NCBI GenBank assembly: GCA_030278955.1
Contig: JAOANR010000009.1
Span: 34,635,504-34,699,503, forward strand
Length of the DNA stretch: 64,000 nucleotides
Direction: 5' to 3'
Origin: Hygrophila difformis
Taxonomy: Eukaryota > Streptophyta > Magnoliopsida > Lamiales > Acanthaceae
Shown: positions 22,113 through 33,580 of the stretch, piece by piece
Layout of the letters: the number at the start of each line of letters is the position of its first letter
Numbering within the stretch: position 1 is the stretch's first letter
The notes under the pieces: model-generated
Database searches by the model: none
Seen by the model: only the letters and a program-made list of their open reading frames with translations
What the model was told of the DNA's origin: nothing
Position numbers and translations under genes: made by a program

Positions 22113-23260
22113 TCTGCATGGAGACGCATGAGGTGCGAATAATCAAAAAGAGGCGTTTGAGGAGAAGTTTACACGAAAATTCAAAGTTGATCCTAAGAGG
22201 TTTGCTGTGAGATTCGTAGTTGATGAGATAAATGAGCTTATGGTGATTGTACTATGAATCAAGCATATTATGCCAAGAGAATGACATTATAAATTCTTGA
22301 GGGATCATCCAATTATCAACTCAGTAGCCTCGGGTATTATGTTGAGGAGTTAATGAAAACGAATTCAGATAGTACTATTCTTTTAGGAACAGAGTATGTC
22401 GACGTAGATAAAAGATTAAATAGGTGGTGTATTTCTTCGAAACATTGAAGAAGGTATGGATATTCATCTGCAGACCATTGATATGAGTTGATGGATGTCA
22501 TTTAAGTGATCCAAAAAGTTGGGCCAAACAATATTTATAGCCAATTGCATATGCAATCTCATTGAGAATAGAGATAATTGGCAATGGTTTTTCTCAAATT
22601 TGAAGGTTTACTTGGATTTGATTAAAGTAATATGACTTTCATATCAAATAGGCAAAATGGACTGCTTCAGGCACTTGAAAATGAATTTTCTGGTGTGCCT
22701 CATATATTTTGTATAAATCACATGTAAAACAACTTCAAAAATACTGGAGTCAGAGGTAATGCACTGAAAAATATGCTATGGAATGTGGCAACTGTAGCAA
22801 CCATTAAATATTCAATTTGGAGAGGAAGTATAGGGACATGTCTGAGGATGAGTGGAGATGGTTGAGTAAAGGGAATTGTTGATCCATACACGTCAAGTTT
22901 AGTGATATGCATTATCAGATCTCCATGTTAGATGGGAGTGAACAACATTATGTGGACCTTGTAAAAATGGAATGTTCATGTTGGCAACTAAATGGATACA
23001 ATTGCCAACATTGGATGACAACCATATATGACTCATAAAAAAAAAAAAAAAAATTAGAGGATTGTGTTGACAAGTATTAAAAGATGTCCATATATAATCA
23101 TGCATATCAACATTCAATCCTAGACATTATTAGCTGTGACATGTTTTGGAAGGAGACTTCTTTTATATATTCCTCCAGTTACTCTTAACTTTGTGAGGGG
23201 CCATGGCGAGCCTTAAAAGAAAAGGAGGTTTGAAAATGATGAGGCACCAAGAGGCAAGAG
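22113..23260 (+). pseudogene. MULE (MuDR-type) transposase pseudogene
   Basis: Translation in shifting frames gives the recognisable order of a Mutator-like transposase. First comes an N-terminal DNA-binding part (KFKVDPKRFAVRFVVDEIN), then GTEYVD and RLNRWCISSK. The core follows with NIYSQLHMQSH, TFISNRQNGLLQALENEF and GVPHIFCINHM (the RFC.RHL position), then KNMLWNVATVATI. Last is a SWIM zinc finger (MECSCWQLNGYNCQHW) near 22.96-23.03 kb and a basic tail (LKRKGGLKMM). At least six in-frame stops and several frameshifts break it, and an A-run at about 23037 follows the SWIM finger. In an active element this enzyme cuts and joins DNA ends; here it is dead. Such a source could once have moved the foldback MITEs, but no shared termini prove that. 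Confidence 0.85.
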
Positions 23261-24540
23261 AAAATGCATTGCAGGTTATGTCGAGAGCTCTACACAATCA
23301 ATTAGCATGTCTCTATAAATGGCAACAATTTAACGTTATACATTTTGTTGATGATATAATAACAAGACATAACACTATATCTCATGCCTCTATTAAATCA
23401 TATTCATTGTGCTTATGATATTATTTGTGTATTATGGTTACACATCTTCTATGGCATCCACTGAAAAAACACATCGGATTTCTGCATCAATACAAGTATG
23501 GTCAAGCCTAATTTTCTTATATGTACTAGATCAATGCCAAAATAATGAAGTTTTATATTTTCTTTTTCAGGAACTTATTCTTCCACCAAGGCGCCCTATG
23601 TTGTGTACTAATAGAGGAGATGATGAGCACCCAGTGCATACCCAGCTTACATAAGATCTTTTGGAACCAACTTAGTGCCCTGCCCATCAACAAACAACTC
23701 CTTGAGTTAGAAACTTTTCTAGTAAATAAACTCCAACCTTATAAGGGAGGATCATGGAGAGCACCACAATTTCAGTAGTGATGAGGGGACCCATCAACGC
23801 ATAATATACAATCCGATGCTAAAGGCAACAAAATGAAGATCATGAAACACAATGTTCATTTTTATGTGAATCAAACCTGCTAACTTCCACTTTTGTTAAT
23901 TTTAGTTTATTCATGTGTGCGTTATGGTTTTGTGTGTATCAACCATGCTAACCTAAACTTTGGTGATGTTATTCGTTGTCCTATATCTAAGTTTATTTTG
24001 CTTTTTTTATAAGAATGCTAGTTTACTCAGTTTCTTTTGAAATGCTTGTTTGCTTTTGTCATAAAAATGCTTTGTCTATATTTCTTTGATCCACTGTCAT
24101 CCCTATTAATACATACTCCAATTCGTATGTTCTCTTCGATTTATTGTTCTTGCTTCAACTCCCTTGATAGAGGTTGTTAATTTCATATTTCTGTTGATTT
24201 TTCATGTTTGGCAAATTGTTTCTTTATACTTTCCTGTATGATTTTTATTTGTATCATTTAAAGTTAAAATTCTGGGTTGAATTATTACAAGTTGTGCAAT
24301 TGCATTCCCAGGCTTCCGATGTCTACTCTTTTGTATGTCATTTTTTTGTGTGTGTTTTTCTTCCTTTACTTGCCTGACCTAGCTAGATGATGTTTAGAAT
24401 GAAGCTGATTTACTCATTTAATGATGCCCTGTTTTTGTAAAGGGTGAGGGATTATGACTTTTCCCAATTTTGTTGATGTCCTTTAGCTATTTTTTTGTTT
24501 TCAACTAATTAAGGGAGATGTTGGAATGAGGGGTATGACT
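23261..24540. other. Region downstream of the MULE relic, no gene supported
   Basis: Short plus-strand frames (23409-23654, 23545-23778) have no recognisable motif. The rest, 23.85-24.5 kb, is T-rich and non-coding. Confidence 0.35.
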
Positions 24541-24564
24541 TAGGTGCAAATTCTACATCTGCAA

Positions 24565-24830
24565 CTATGATGTGAGACACCCGAGAAGTGATGTCTCCCC
24601 ACCGAGTGATGTCTACAACCTTATAAATGAGTTAGGTCGAAGTATTCATGTCTCTCCACAAAATAATGTCTCTCTACCAAGTGATGTTTACGACATTATA
24701 AGCGATGTATACAATTTTATAAGTATGTTCATGATGTGCCATACATCGACCTTATGACTGATGTTTACGACCATATAAATATTTTTGCGGCAACTTTATA
24801 AGTGATGACTCACTATCGAGTGATACAAGC
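24565..24830 (+). repeat. Degenerate short repeats (GTGATGTCTACAACCTTATAA-like)
   Basis: Words AGTGATGT, ACGAC or ACAAC, and CTTATAA or TTTATAA recur about six to eight times in 265 bp, each unit 25-45 bp. Subterminal repeats of this kind occur in some DNA transposons. No coding role. Confidence 0.5.
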
Positions 24831-25329
24831 CAGTAAACGCCATCACTTTTGATTATGCCGACATCATTTAGAAAGTGCATTTGTGTTAGATATCTAACCA
24901 TAATTTAATTGAGATTGAGGAAATGGAATGGTTATAATTAAGCGTACGTCAAATCTGGACCTTGTACTAATCAACCATAATTCATTGAATAACAATATTT
25001 GTTGTTTTACATAATCATATCTGATATATATATGGGGTTTTCAAAATGTCAGTTCACATTCATGGAAGCATTCTATTAATATGAATTGAAATATCATTTA
25101 ACATTTATGAGACCCATCCTTAAAACTGAATGAATAATAACATCGGTTGTCTGGTACAATAAATATGAGCGAACTATAAATATTGAGTAAATGTACAATC
25201 AATCATTTTTCATATAAAATACTTAATTGAAATATTCAAATGTCTATAATACAAAGGGTTCCTGGATTAATATATTACAAACACTTACAGAATTATCCAA
25301 TATATAATTTACTCTAAGCAACTACTAAT
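24831..25329. other. Intergenic, nothing recognised
   Basis: AT-rich sequence without supported coding, RNA or repeat features. Confidence 0.4.
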
Positions 25330-26600
25330 CTAGTGATTAGTACAACTAATAAATTAGGATGTCCAATAAACAATTCTCATATCCTCGCAAGCATATGTCA
25401 CATAAGAGTTTCGCCAGCCTCACACATAATAACGATTAATCACCATAAGCAACGTGCGCACAACACGTTCAGATACATCACAAACAATTACACATATAGA
25501 TATGTGAGTGTGTCCTCCTATAACTAATGCATCATGATAATTGAGAAAAAACTTAATGATCTTGGTTCTCAGCTCCTTCAACAACATGAGAACATCATCA
25601 CTTCTCTCCTAGACTTGCTAAGGCAACAAGATCAATCAAGGGACGCACCCAGGCATCTAGATGATCATATAATCAACATATCATCATCCTAAACTTTATT
25701 CATCACAAATTTATGATTAAAGATAGCCAATCAAACCATCTAAGTTATATATCAACGATCCAACGTATCATCCAAAACACAACAAAACAAAAGAACTCAA
25801 TTACTCGACAATCACCTAGTTTCTAAGGGCACAATATTCACGATGATTTGAACCTAATCACCTATTATTCACTTTCCATAGGTCTCATATATTCTCTTCA
25901 ATGATATACAAGCATAAGAGAAAATGAATGAAGCAAAAATCACGAAAGGAATGAAAACGACGAACAAAAACACAAGGGATAGAAACTTGGGCCGTTGGGA
26001 ATGCGCCAACGCCCAGTAACGCCTACTGGGCGTGCACTCTCTAGTGAAGGGACGCATTGGGCATGCGTTCCTTGCCAAGAACGCCAACTCCACGTGCGAT
26101 TGCTCAGAACACCTTCGGAATTGGTATTTCCCTCCAATTTCCAGTTGTTCCCATCCCCTAGTAAGCCATTCTAGTCCATGCCTTGTAATCTTGATGTTCC
26201 CAAGCTCTTCTACCTTCAATTGAATATAAAGTTCACAAATCAATACAATTTCATGACAATCTCCACTTATTTCCCTTGTTCTACCATCCTCCAACAATTG
26301 GCCCAACAAAGAACAATACCCAAGCTAGAGTATACATCATACTCCTCTCAATATAAAATGATCAATAACCTGAATTTGAGAATGCAAATCTATTTATATT
26401 TATCAATTCAAATCATAACCAATAAATATTCCAATTTTCTCTTCCCCAATAAACTACTATCAATATTGTTCCAAACCCACAAAGAAGTATAAAAATTGAT
26501 ATATCAAATTAATAACATATGCACTAGTCCAAAAAATTAATTTGAAGATGAGAACAACTACCCAACTCCAAGTAATAAAACTCCCCCAACACCATCATCA
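25330..26600. repeat. LTR-like repeat, copy 2 (divergent)
   Basis: Shares ordered blocks with 15.9-16.5 kb: CATAAGAGTTTCGCCAGCCT, GCGCACAACACGTTC, GCATCATGATAAT, and AATGATATACAAGCATAAG followed by a GC-rich stretch with paired GGGCGTGC and GCATGCG words. No coding sequence and no exact ends found. Confidence 0.45.
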
Positions 26601-26734
26601 ACTTCTGCTCCACAAAAATCCACTCTAAAGTCATATAAAATAATAATTGAGCAAGGGAAAATACTTAACAAAGATGTACCCTATCAATCCCTAGAAATTC
26701 TCTCTCTTGTAAAATTGTTAAGCTTTCCTCTTGT

Positions 26735-26738
<4 letters not shown>

Positions 26739-26773
<35 letters not shown>
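26739..26773 (+). repeat. (TC)n microsatellite
   Basis: About 17 perfect TC dinucleotides shortly upstream of the first Helitron. Confidence 0.97.
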
Positions 26774-26774
<1 letters not shown>

Positions 26775-26855
26775 AGTTGAGTTTCCACAATTGACTTATA
26801 CTTCACGAATCATGAGACATTACCCTCCAAGTGGCTATATCTCATATATATAAGT

Positions 26856-27500
26856 GTGAATCTGCTTTTGCTACAGTTGGCTACAATTGTTCTCTTAGGA
26901 ACAGTAGCGGATCTTGCCCGCATTCGACCCGTCCTATCTTTCTCAACCCTAATGCCCCATTCCACTGTGCCTTTGTTCCTTCCATTTTCCTCGAGTACTC
27001 CTCTCGTCTCGTCAAACTGTTGCAGCAACACTCACCAAATCGCGACTTGGAAATGGGAGAGGGAATCCGCCATGTTTGGGAGGGTAAAGTTAAGGATTAG
27101 GTCGCTGCATTACATTTCACCCATTTTTCCCCATTTATTTCCCCTTTTCTCTCGTCGGGAACGGCAGCCGCTGGAAGCGGCTGCGTTGCCAACACAATGG
27201 CGGCGGAGGAGCTGTTGGGGGAGGTGTCGCCGCCGCTGTATGAAAAAATGTGATGGTGCCCTACAGTCGTTTGTGTTGGACGACCTCCCCATTTGCTTTT
27301 TCTCACCTCCATGGGAAACCCAAATTCGCTTTCCCCATCTCCTTGAACGGTCGCATCGCTCTTCTCCGTGCTCTTCCCCTTCACACTCGTCTTCTTCGTC
27401 TTTGCCTCCCCTTTGTTGTCGCCTTCCCATTTCGAGTTCCATTTCGCTGCACTACCTTCCTCTGGGATAAATTCTAGGTAATCCACCTCCCAAACTTTCG
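26856..27500 (+). pseudogene. Unidentified captured first-exon-like segment
   Basis: A GC-rich, serine/proline/arginine-coding stretch with a start-like context around ACAATGGCGGCGGAGGAG (27.2 kb). The short frame MAAEELLGEVSPPLYE stops soon after. The long open frame 26856-27470 is low in complexity and has no recognisable domain. I take it as captured 5' UTR and first exon of an unidentified gene. Confidence 0.35.
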
Positions 27501-27697
27501 TGGGTACATAATCCAATCAGGGAACGACAGAAGGAAAGATACAGGAGGGTCAGTCCTTTCTTGCTCAAACATGAACAACTGATGTTTCTAATATCCTGTT
27601 TACTCAAAACATCTTATGTTTGAATATTCTGGGTAATCCACCTCCCCATTTTATATTCACTGCTCCCGTAACTAAATTCTGAAAATATATTTTGCAG

Positions 27698-27730
27698 CGT
27701 CACCGCGATTATATGGATGATGATTATCAT
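27698..27730 (+). pseudogene. Small captured exon (RHRDYMDDDYH)
   Basis: A 33-nt segment between TTTTGCAG and GTGAGC. It translates to an arginine/aspartate-rich peptide. Source gene not identified. Confidence 0.4.
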
Positions 27731-29023
27731 GTGAGCACTTAATTCTCTTTCAATGCTCCTAATTATTTGCTGATTGCACTTTGAAAATATAAACTATGTT
27801 TGAATATTTAGCCAAATAGTCCTGGATCAACCTCAATGTGTTGGATTTATTAGTGATGTGAAGTGGATGATTTGTTCAATTTTGTTTTGCCATGTTTGTT
27901 GCACTTCCGTATAAGGTGGTGTTCTTTTTTCTCGAGCCATTGATGTGCTGCTTTATTTCATAATGAATTTTTTGTTGCTCTTAGCAATCGTTTTGTCATG
28001 TTTGCTGAATTCCGTATATGGTGGTGTTCTTTTTTCTTGAGGCCAGTGATGTGCTGCTTTATTTTAATATGAATTTTTTTTGTTTGCTCTAACATTGCTA
28101 AAGAGTATAGACCGACCTTTTTGACTATTGTTGAGACTGATTAAACTGAATGTAATGTGAAGTTCTGGCTACTCCTGAAGTTCTTATAGAGTTATTTTGT
28201 TCGTATTTTGCCCAAATTTTCCGTCGAAGGGAAATTATCTTTGTTTGCTTTACTTGATGCTGGTGAAGACTTAGTTATATACCGCGAAAATTCTTGTGGT
28301 GAATACTTACGATTGTTCCTGTCATAAACATGTTATAAAGGGGTTAGAGAAATAAAGAGCCCCAATTAGGCACATCAATGTATCCCAAATCTGGAGCTCT
28401 CTATTGTTTCTTTGATATTCGTATATTCTCATTTTCTGTATTTGGTTCCTCGTTCTAATGTTTAGGATGACAGTTGGAAGGCGAAAGCACTTAACTTGAA
28501 TGAGATTTTCTCACAATATCTGGAGACGTGGTAAGCCCCTTACAGGGTTAACTTTTAGAGCAATTACATGTTTCAATCGTTGTTTTAACCCTGTATCTCT
28601 CTTACCTCTATCACTAATGAGGAATGTCTGTAAGGACTCAATAATTTTGTTTTTCTGTCTTGATCAGGCCAATTCTTTGTTGACTAAGAGCTTGAAGTTG
28701 CTTTTTGTTGGTTTCTATTTGATTTATTCTTGAGTTAAAATTGGGATATTGAGAAGTTCGATGGCCGTAATGATAATTGATGTGGAATATAATTGATTAT
28801 TGTATAAATCTTTGTACCTCTAGTTAGAATGCGCTATTTATCTTGTCTCTTATGTATAAGTGAATTCTGTATTGAGAGTGAAGTTGGTAAAATGTTTCAA
28901 ATTATTCTAAAAAAATGTGTCGAAAAAGTTCTATGAAATATCTTCTTTCTTAAGCAGCAATTGGATTGCATTTTGTTTACCAATTTTCAATTTGATTATT
29001 CATCATCAAATTAATTTTTGCAG
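27731..29023 (+). other. Intron-like sequence with one further possible exon
   Basis: Mostly T-rich intron-like DNA. A piece at about 28466-28530, after TTTAG and before GTAAGC, translates to DDSWKAKALNLNEIFSQYLE and may be another captured exon of unknown origin. Two near copies of a 40-nt phrase around GGTGGTGTTCTTTTTTCT occur at about 27.91 and 28.02 kb. Confidence 0.35.
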
Positions 29024-29437
29024 CCAAAAAGTTAATGAAGAATCTGGAGTTGTGAAGCAAGGTAATTTATATGTTGTCCTCTATTTGTTCTTATGTTATA
29101 ATAAAAAAAAATAGTGAATGCCACATCTCCTGACAACTTGATTTTAACCTTCTCTAGAAGAGAAGTTGGTTGGTGCAACAGAAGATGAAAAAAACTAATG
29201 GGTACGATGCAGTTATTGATACTGCAGAAACTCTTGAAACCACCAACAAATCAAATGAGAACGCTCAAGAGGATAAAAATGGCAAGGGATCTGATGGTCT
29301 TGGTGGTGATGACAAAAAAAAAAAAAAACACTAAGCACCAAAGGGTCATGATGATGGCATAGATGTCAATTTTGAATCTGTATCAATCAGCCAAAAAAAG
29401 AAAGGAAAGCTAAAATCAAATTTGGATGAAAAGCAAG
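29024..29437 (+). pseudogene. Captured fragment of a lysine/acid-rich, probably nuclear protein
   Basis: Two exons (29024-29061, then from 29158) joined by a GTAATT..CTAG intron. The continuous reading gives QKVNEESGVVKQ, EEKLVGATEDEK, NKSNENAQEDKNGKGSDG, a poly-Lys run and SQKKKGKLKSNLDEKQVE. An extra A near 29195 breaks the frame and a stop follows the A15 run. The composition fits charged linkers of nuclear proteins such as nucleoplasmin-like FKBPs, but that is a guess. Confidence 0.45.
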
Positions 29438-30198
29438 TTGAATAAGGGGCTGCTTGGTTCAATAATTCTTGATGGCAATTATTTTCTAGAACTGAATATT
29501 TAAGTGCTTGCAGATCCCGGGGAGTGTTAGTATTAGATTCAAATAAGCCAACAGATATGTTTTCGCCCATGCAGCAACCATAAGGCTAATGTTCAGGAAA
29601 GGTAAGGGCTGGAATATTCAATTAGGTTCGGCAAGGTGTATGATGCCTGGAATATTCAATTAGGCTCGGCAAATATCAATTACGGTCGTTAAGATTTGGA
29701 TTTTAAATTTTAAAAGTATGGTATGTGTAAAATGGTCGATAAGTTTGAACTTTGCTCACTTGATTAGAAATCCAGTCTCGAATTTCAGCTTGAAAAACTC
29801 AAATCAGGTTGAACTTGAGCTTGATTAATAGCTCGTTAATTATTGAGTGAGGTTAAGCTCCACTCATTAAGAATTCAAGTCGAACTTGAAATTTGGTACT
29901 CAAATCAGCTCGTTTAGCACTCTTCCATGTGTAAATGAATTATGTTTGGCATCTCTATCATATGTCTCTTTATGTCACCGTTTCCATTTTCATATACTTG
30001 TGGGCTATTGCTTGAATTTGTGGTAGATTGAAGCATCTTCCATTCAATTCATGTTGCAATATTCTTCTCCTACTAGTGTCACTAAAAAATTAAATTTTCT
30101 TTCTTCCAATATTTTTTTTTCTTATTTTTTCAACTGCAATATTGAGTTGCATGTGTTGCTGGTAGTTTGAATTGCATTTTCTCGTTTGGAAGGATGCA
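29438..30198 (+). other. Non-coding interior of Helitron I
   Basis: Includes a direct repeat GGCTGGAATATTCAATTAGG at 29.61 and GCCTGGAATATTCAATTAGG at 29.645 kb, then T-rich DNA leading into the next captured exon. No gene seen. Confidence 0.4.
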
Positions 30199-31325
30199 GG
30201 TGCTTTTACAGGTTCAGGTTAGAGTTGAGATAATGACAGATCCTGTCCTGGAGATTCTTCAATTTGAAAAGTATCATGAAGGATTTCCAACCCATGACAG
30301 TGAAAACTTGCACACATCGTTGAATAATGACCCGCTTGGTGATTTTTTAAACTGGTTACTCCCTTTAAATAATTCCACTTCCCCAAGACCTTCTATATTG
30401 AGTTCCAGTGCAAGTATTTGGAGCATTCCAAAGCACTCCCCGGTGTTTGGATCCTCTGGTTCACCACTTTTCTCATTTGGACATTTTACATGTTATTCTA
30501 TGTCCTCGCTTCCACCAAATGCCATGCCACCTGAAACTATGCCCACATCTGCTGTTAAGCCAAGTTTTGACACAGAAGATTAGAATCAATTTTCATTCAA
30601 ACAATTCATGGATATTGGGAAAAGAAGAAATGAAGGACTACTTTCTTTCTGTGGGGTGCCATTGATACCTGAAAGATTTTCTGTTAGGTGTGGTTTGGAA
30701 AGGGTCTTTACTCCAGGTAGAATGTGGAGGAGGAAATTTCAGTTAATTCAGCCCACAGAAATTCACTCACTCTTACTCTATTGATTGTAATACCAATGAT
30801 CTTCTTTGTGTCCATGTAAAGGCATCGTTTCTTTTTATCCTTCATTTCTAGGTTGATTTGCCTCATTGGTTTCCTTCTTAGTTTTTTTTTTTTTTAATCT
30901 TTTTTGTTATTATTATTTTTCATTTATTATCAAATGAAAGAGCTCGTTTATATTGATTGGAGGTTCGATTTCCCACCCGGCCCAATTGGCCAAGTCCCCG
31001 TCTTCGAACCTTATGGTTAGAGGTTCGACTTTCCACCCGCGTCCCCTATCCCTCCCCTTTATTGGGCCCCACCACCCTTTATGCTTTGCCAAAAAAATAA
31101 AAAATTAAAAAAATGAAAGAGCTAATTTATATTGAGTATGGAATTTTGTATTGGCTTTAATATATGCATCTGCTTTGTCCATGTCTTTGCAGAATGTTAC
31201 ACCAGAATACGCACCAGACATTGTTGTATTTATAGATTCTGTAATATTATTATTGATGAGGTATCAAAAAGTGGGCCGCCATCACCGATACCAACTGTTC
31301 GCATTGAAGCTGGGAATGTGTTTGT
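30199..31325 (+). pseudogene. Captured exons of a conserved plant protein (unnamed)
   Basis: Exon 1 (30199 to about 30822, after TGCAG) reads VQVRVEIMTDPVLEIL, then a Ser/Pro-rich stretch, then after an in-frame stop FSFKQFMDIGKRRNEG, GVPLIPERFSVRCGLE and FTPGR. A frameshift near 30780 leads to CNTNDLLCVHVK. The next exon (31193 to about 31320) continues NVTPEYAPDIVVFIDSV and, after a small shift, EVSKSGPPSPIPTVRIEAG. The two exons join smoothly across a SINE-bearing intron. It reads like a conserved eudicot protein I have met but cannot name safely. The stop at 30580-30583 and two shifts make it a pseudogene. Confidence 0.7.
30933..31135 (+). mobile_element. tRNA-derived SINE with about 24-bp TSD, inside Helitron I
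   Basis: The body (30957-31111) has two B-box-like GGTTCGA copies, the C-rich middle CCCCTATCCCTCCCC and a tail GCTTTGCC plus A-run. AATGAAAGAGCT then TTTATATTGA flanks it at 30933-30956 and 31112-31135, with two internal differences. The doubled head suggests rearrangement or a composite. It lies in the intron of the captured gene. Confidence 0.85.
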
Positions 31326-31571
31326 TTAAAGTTCTCGCATAGGGTGTAAAATACTGTACAATTGTTTATGTTGTATATTTCCTAAAACTTTCTTAGCACT
31401 AATTAAAACTGTGTTTTTGTGTATTTTAATATTACATTGCTCTACTTGTTTTGTTTCTAATTTTAACAATCAATTGGGTCTACCAATTATTTAACTTATT
31501 TTTATTTTTTTTCATAATGTTTTTTCCTCACAGGGTACGCGCCGCATAGCACGCCCCCGCAAGATTTCTAG

Positions 31572-31585
31572 TATATATATATATA
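31572..31585. other. 14-bp TA spacer between two Helitrons
   Basis: Only TATATATATATATA separates the CTAG end of Helitron I from the TC start of Helitron II. The same TA run continues right of Helitron II (45192 on), so both sit in one TA-rich target. Confidence 0.75.
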
Positions 31586-31799
31586 TCTCTATATATTATA
31601 AGAGAATTTGCCAAACTTCTACAAATCCAATTTTGATTTTGAGCCGTTGGATCAAAAATCCAATTGAAACTGTGACCGTTGGATCCAAACTTTCATCCGT
31701 GTCTTCATTGTATCCCAAGATCGATCCCAATTCTCACATTTCCATTTCATTTCCCGACTTCTCTTCCGTCTTCACGAAATCGCGAGTCGGACCCCCCCA

Positions 31800-32398
31800 T
31801 GGAGCCTCTCACCTTCCGCCGCCTCCGACGCCCTTGGGAAACCCTAATACCCTCCGGTGGGATTCCGTTCTTCGTGGGGCTGTCACGATTGGGATTTCAG
31901 GATCAATCCTTTGTGCTTAGGATCCTCTCCATTTTCCCTAACCCTCGGCCTCCATCTCCATCAAGCCTCCTCATGCCTGTGCCGCGGCGGCTGCTTGGGT
32001 AAGTTGGTTCTCTATTTGTTTTTTTGTTTTCCTTTGAATTATGTAGTGTTTTCTTCAGCGGATGTTTCGATGGGGTTTCTGGAGTTCAATGCGTTTTTGC
32101 TTGGGGATTTGGTGTTCTGCATTCTGATCGAGGGAGGCGCGCTGGTGGAGTACCGGCCTGGGTCGTGTCGCCACCGCCTGTCAGCGGCTGCTTCTGCGAA
32201 CGTGGGCTCGAAGGGACGACCTGCTGCCGGAGGGAATTGGTCGGCAGCGCATTTGTTGCGGGTTTCCCACCATTCTAAAGAGGCAAGCTGTAGTCGAGTT
32301 GAGAAATTCTGATGGTGAATATTTGGATGTGATTAAGAATGTGATTAACATCATTCAACCAATTCAAATCACCAAATCGCCGGCGAAAGCAGGCTGGA
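31800..32398 (+). pseudogene. Unidentified captured exons at the 5' end of Helitron II
   Basis: A start codon at 31800 (MEPLTFRRLRRPWETLIP) opens a segment that ends at a good donor, CTTGG|GTAAGTTGG, near 31999. A second possible exon at about 32275-32395 reads KRQAVVELRNSDGEYLDVI. I do not recognise either. Confidence 0.35.
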
Positions 32399-32527
32399 TT
32401 TTCCTGTTAGGTGTGCTTTGTCTTGGCTTGTTCTTTTCGATTCTTGTGTGGTTTCTAAACCACGTATTTTAGTGCACTATTTCAATTTCCGTATATGTTT
32501 GATAACATCCATGAATTTTGCTTTCAG

Positions 32528-32562
32528 GATACATTTAAAGGAAGAGTGTGTGAGTGCCCCTT
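32528..32562 (+). pseudogene. Short captured scrap of a vacuolar sorting receptor
   Basis: After TTTCAG the frame reads DTFKGRVCECP, which matches the cysteine-rich EGF-like start (RGRVCECP) of plant vacuolar sorting receptors. Only about 11 codons are kept. Confidence 0.5.
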
Positions 32563-32778
32563 TCCTCCATTTCTGATTCTGATCCTCCCCCGAATTTGAT
32601 TTTACCGTCTTTGGTTGGTTTTCATACTACTACATGGAAGTTTTACCATTCAAATGTGTTTAAACCAAATAACCAATTAATGACGATTAGTATTGCAGAT
32701 ATTTACATTCTTCATTTATATTGGCGCACAATTTGTTTGCATGACTTTAATTGTAAAACATCATACCGTTGTCTGCAG

Positions 32779-33580
32779 ATAGCAAAGGCATTTGGGGCTT
32801 CTGAGATTATTGTCGTGGATGTTCAAGACGAGAAACTTGAGAAATCCAAGATATTTGGGGCAACTCATGCCCTGAACTCACGGAAAGAGGATGCTGTTGC
32901 AAAGATCAAAGTATGTAGTAGGTTGTAGATACTATTAACCTTCTTTTAACCTATCACTGATGATTTTAGATAGGAGTAATTATAGTTGAAAACATTTTAT
33001 ACTTCCATGTTTCAAATATCACAAATTTGACAACTACACCGGATGTTTAATTGCAACCGTCATTCCTTCTCTCCCTTTAGTGGCTATAATCAGGTTTTGT
33101 TCCATATTAGTTTCAAACATTTATTGTAGTTGCTCCTTCAAACATAGAATCAAGCTTCAGATTCAGCTGCTTTTATCTTTAACTCTCTAATAGAAACTTC
33201 TGATTGATTGGTAAACATTTTCCATTTAACCTGCCATGCTATATCTCAAATAATTTAGACTTATGTTATTCACTTTTAATAGCCATATGCTTTGTTTCTT
33301 AGCTCTCAGTGACTAATACATTTGTTTTTTGACGGGACACATTTTCCCGGTGAACTTTCGCCTCATCCTTGAAAGATGCTTGCCCATTGTTCATTGAAGT
33401 TTTGATTTCTCTTCAATTAGTTTACTAGATTTAATTTATTTCTGATTCTCAGAGAAATCTGCTTAGTAAATCTCACTGTGGGTTGGACTTGCACCTCAAA
33501 TCCCTAATTTCAATGCTTGAACAGGAGATTACAGGAGGAAGGGGTGTAGATGTAGCTGTGGAAGCCTTATTCTCCCGGTA
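32779..33580 (+). pseudogene. Captured exons of a HER2-like zinc-type alcohol dehydrogenase
   Basis: Exon 1 (32779-32910, CAG before and GTATGT after) encodes AKAFGASEIIVVDVQDEKLE and GATHALN, the NAD(P)-binding Rossmann part of the medium-chain dehydrogenase group like Arabidopsis HER2 (At5g63620). Exon 2 (from 33525 after ACAG) gives EITGGRGVDVAVEAL and then stops. The catalytic zinc domain and C-terminus are absent. Splice borders are intact, so these exons could be spliced into a longer Helitron transcript. Confidence 0.82.

Larger units (their letters stand above)
26840..31571 (+). mobile_element. Non-autonomous Helitron I carrying gene fragments
   Basis: The 5' end reads A|TCTCATATATATAAGTG (26840 on), the AT-rich TC start of plant Helitrons. 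The 3' end is CTAG|T at 31568-31571, preceded by a GC-rich imperfect stem (GGGTACGCGC against GCACGCCCCC) about a dozen bases before it. Insertion is between A and T with no duplication, as expected for rolling-circle transposition. No Rep/helicase is present. Inside are exon-intron pieces of at least two host genes, all on the plus strand with usual splice borders, and a nested SINE. The 3' end is better supported than the 5' end. Confidence 0.68.

Noticed and set aside
26856..27470. A 204-codon Ser/Pro-rich gene
   Set aside because: Low-complexity composition, no recognisable domain, and several alternative frames are equally open over GC-rich DNA; kept only as a captured exon-like segment.
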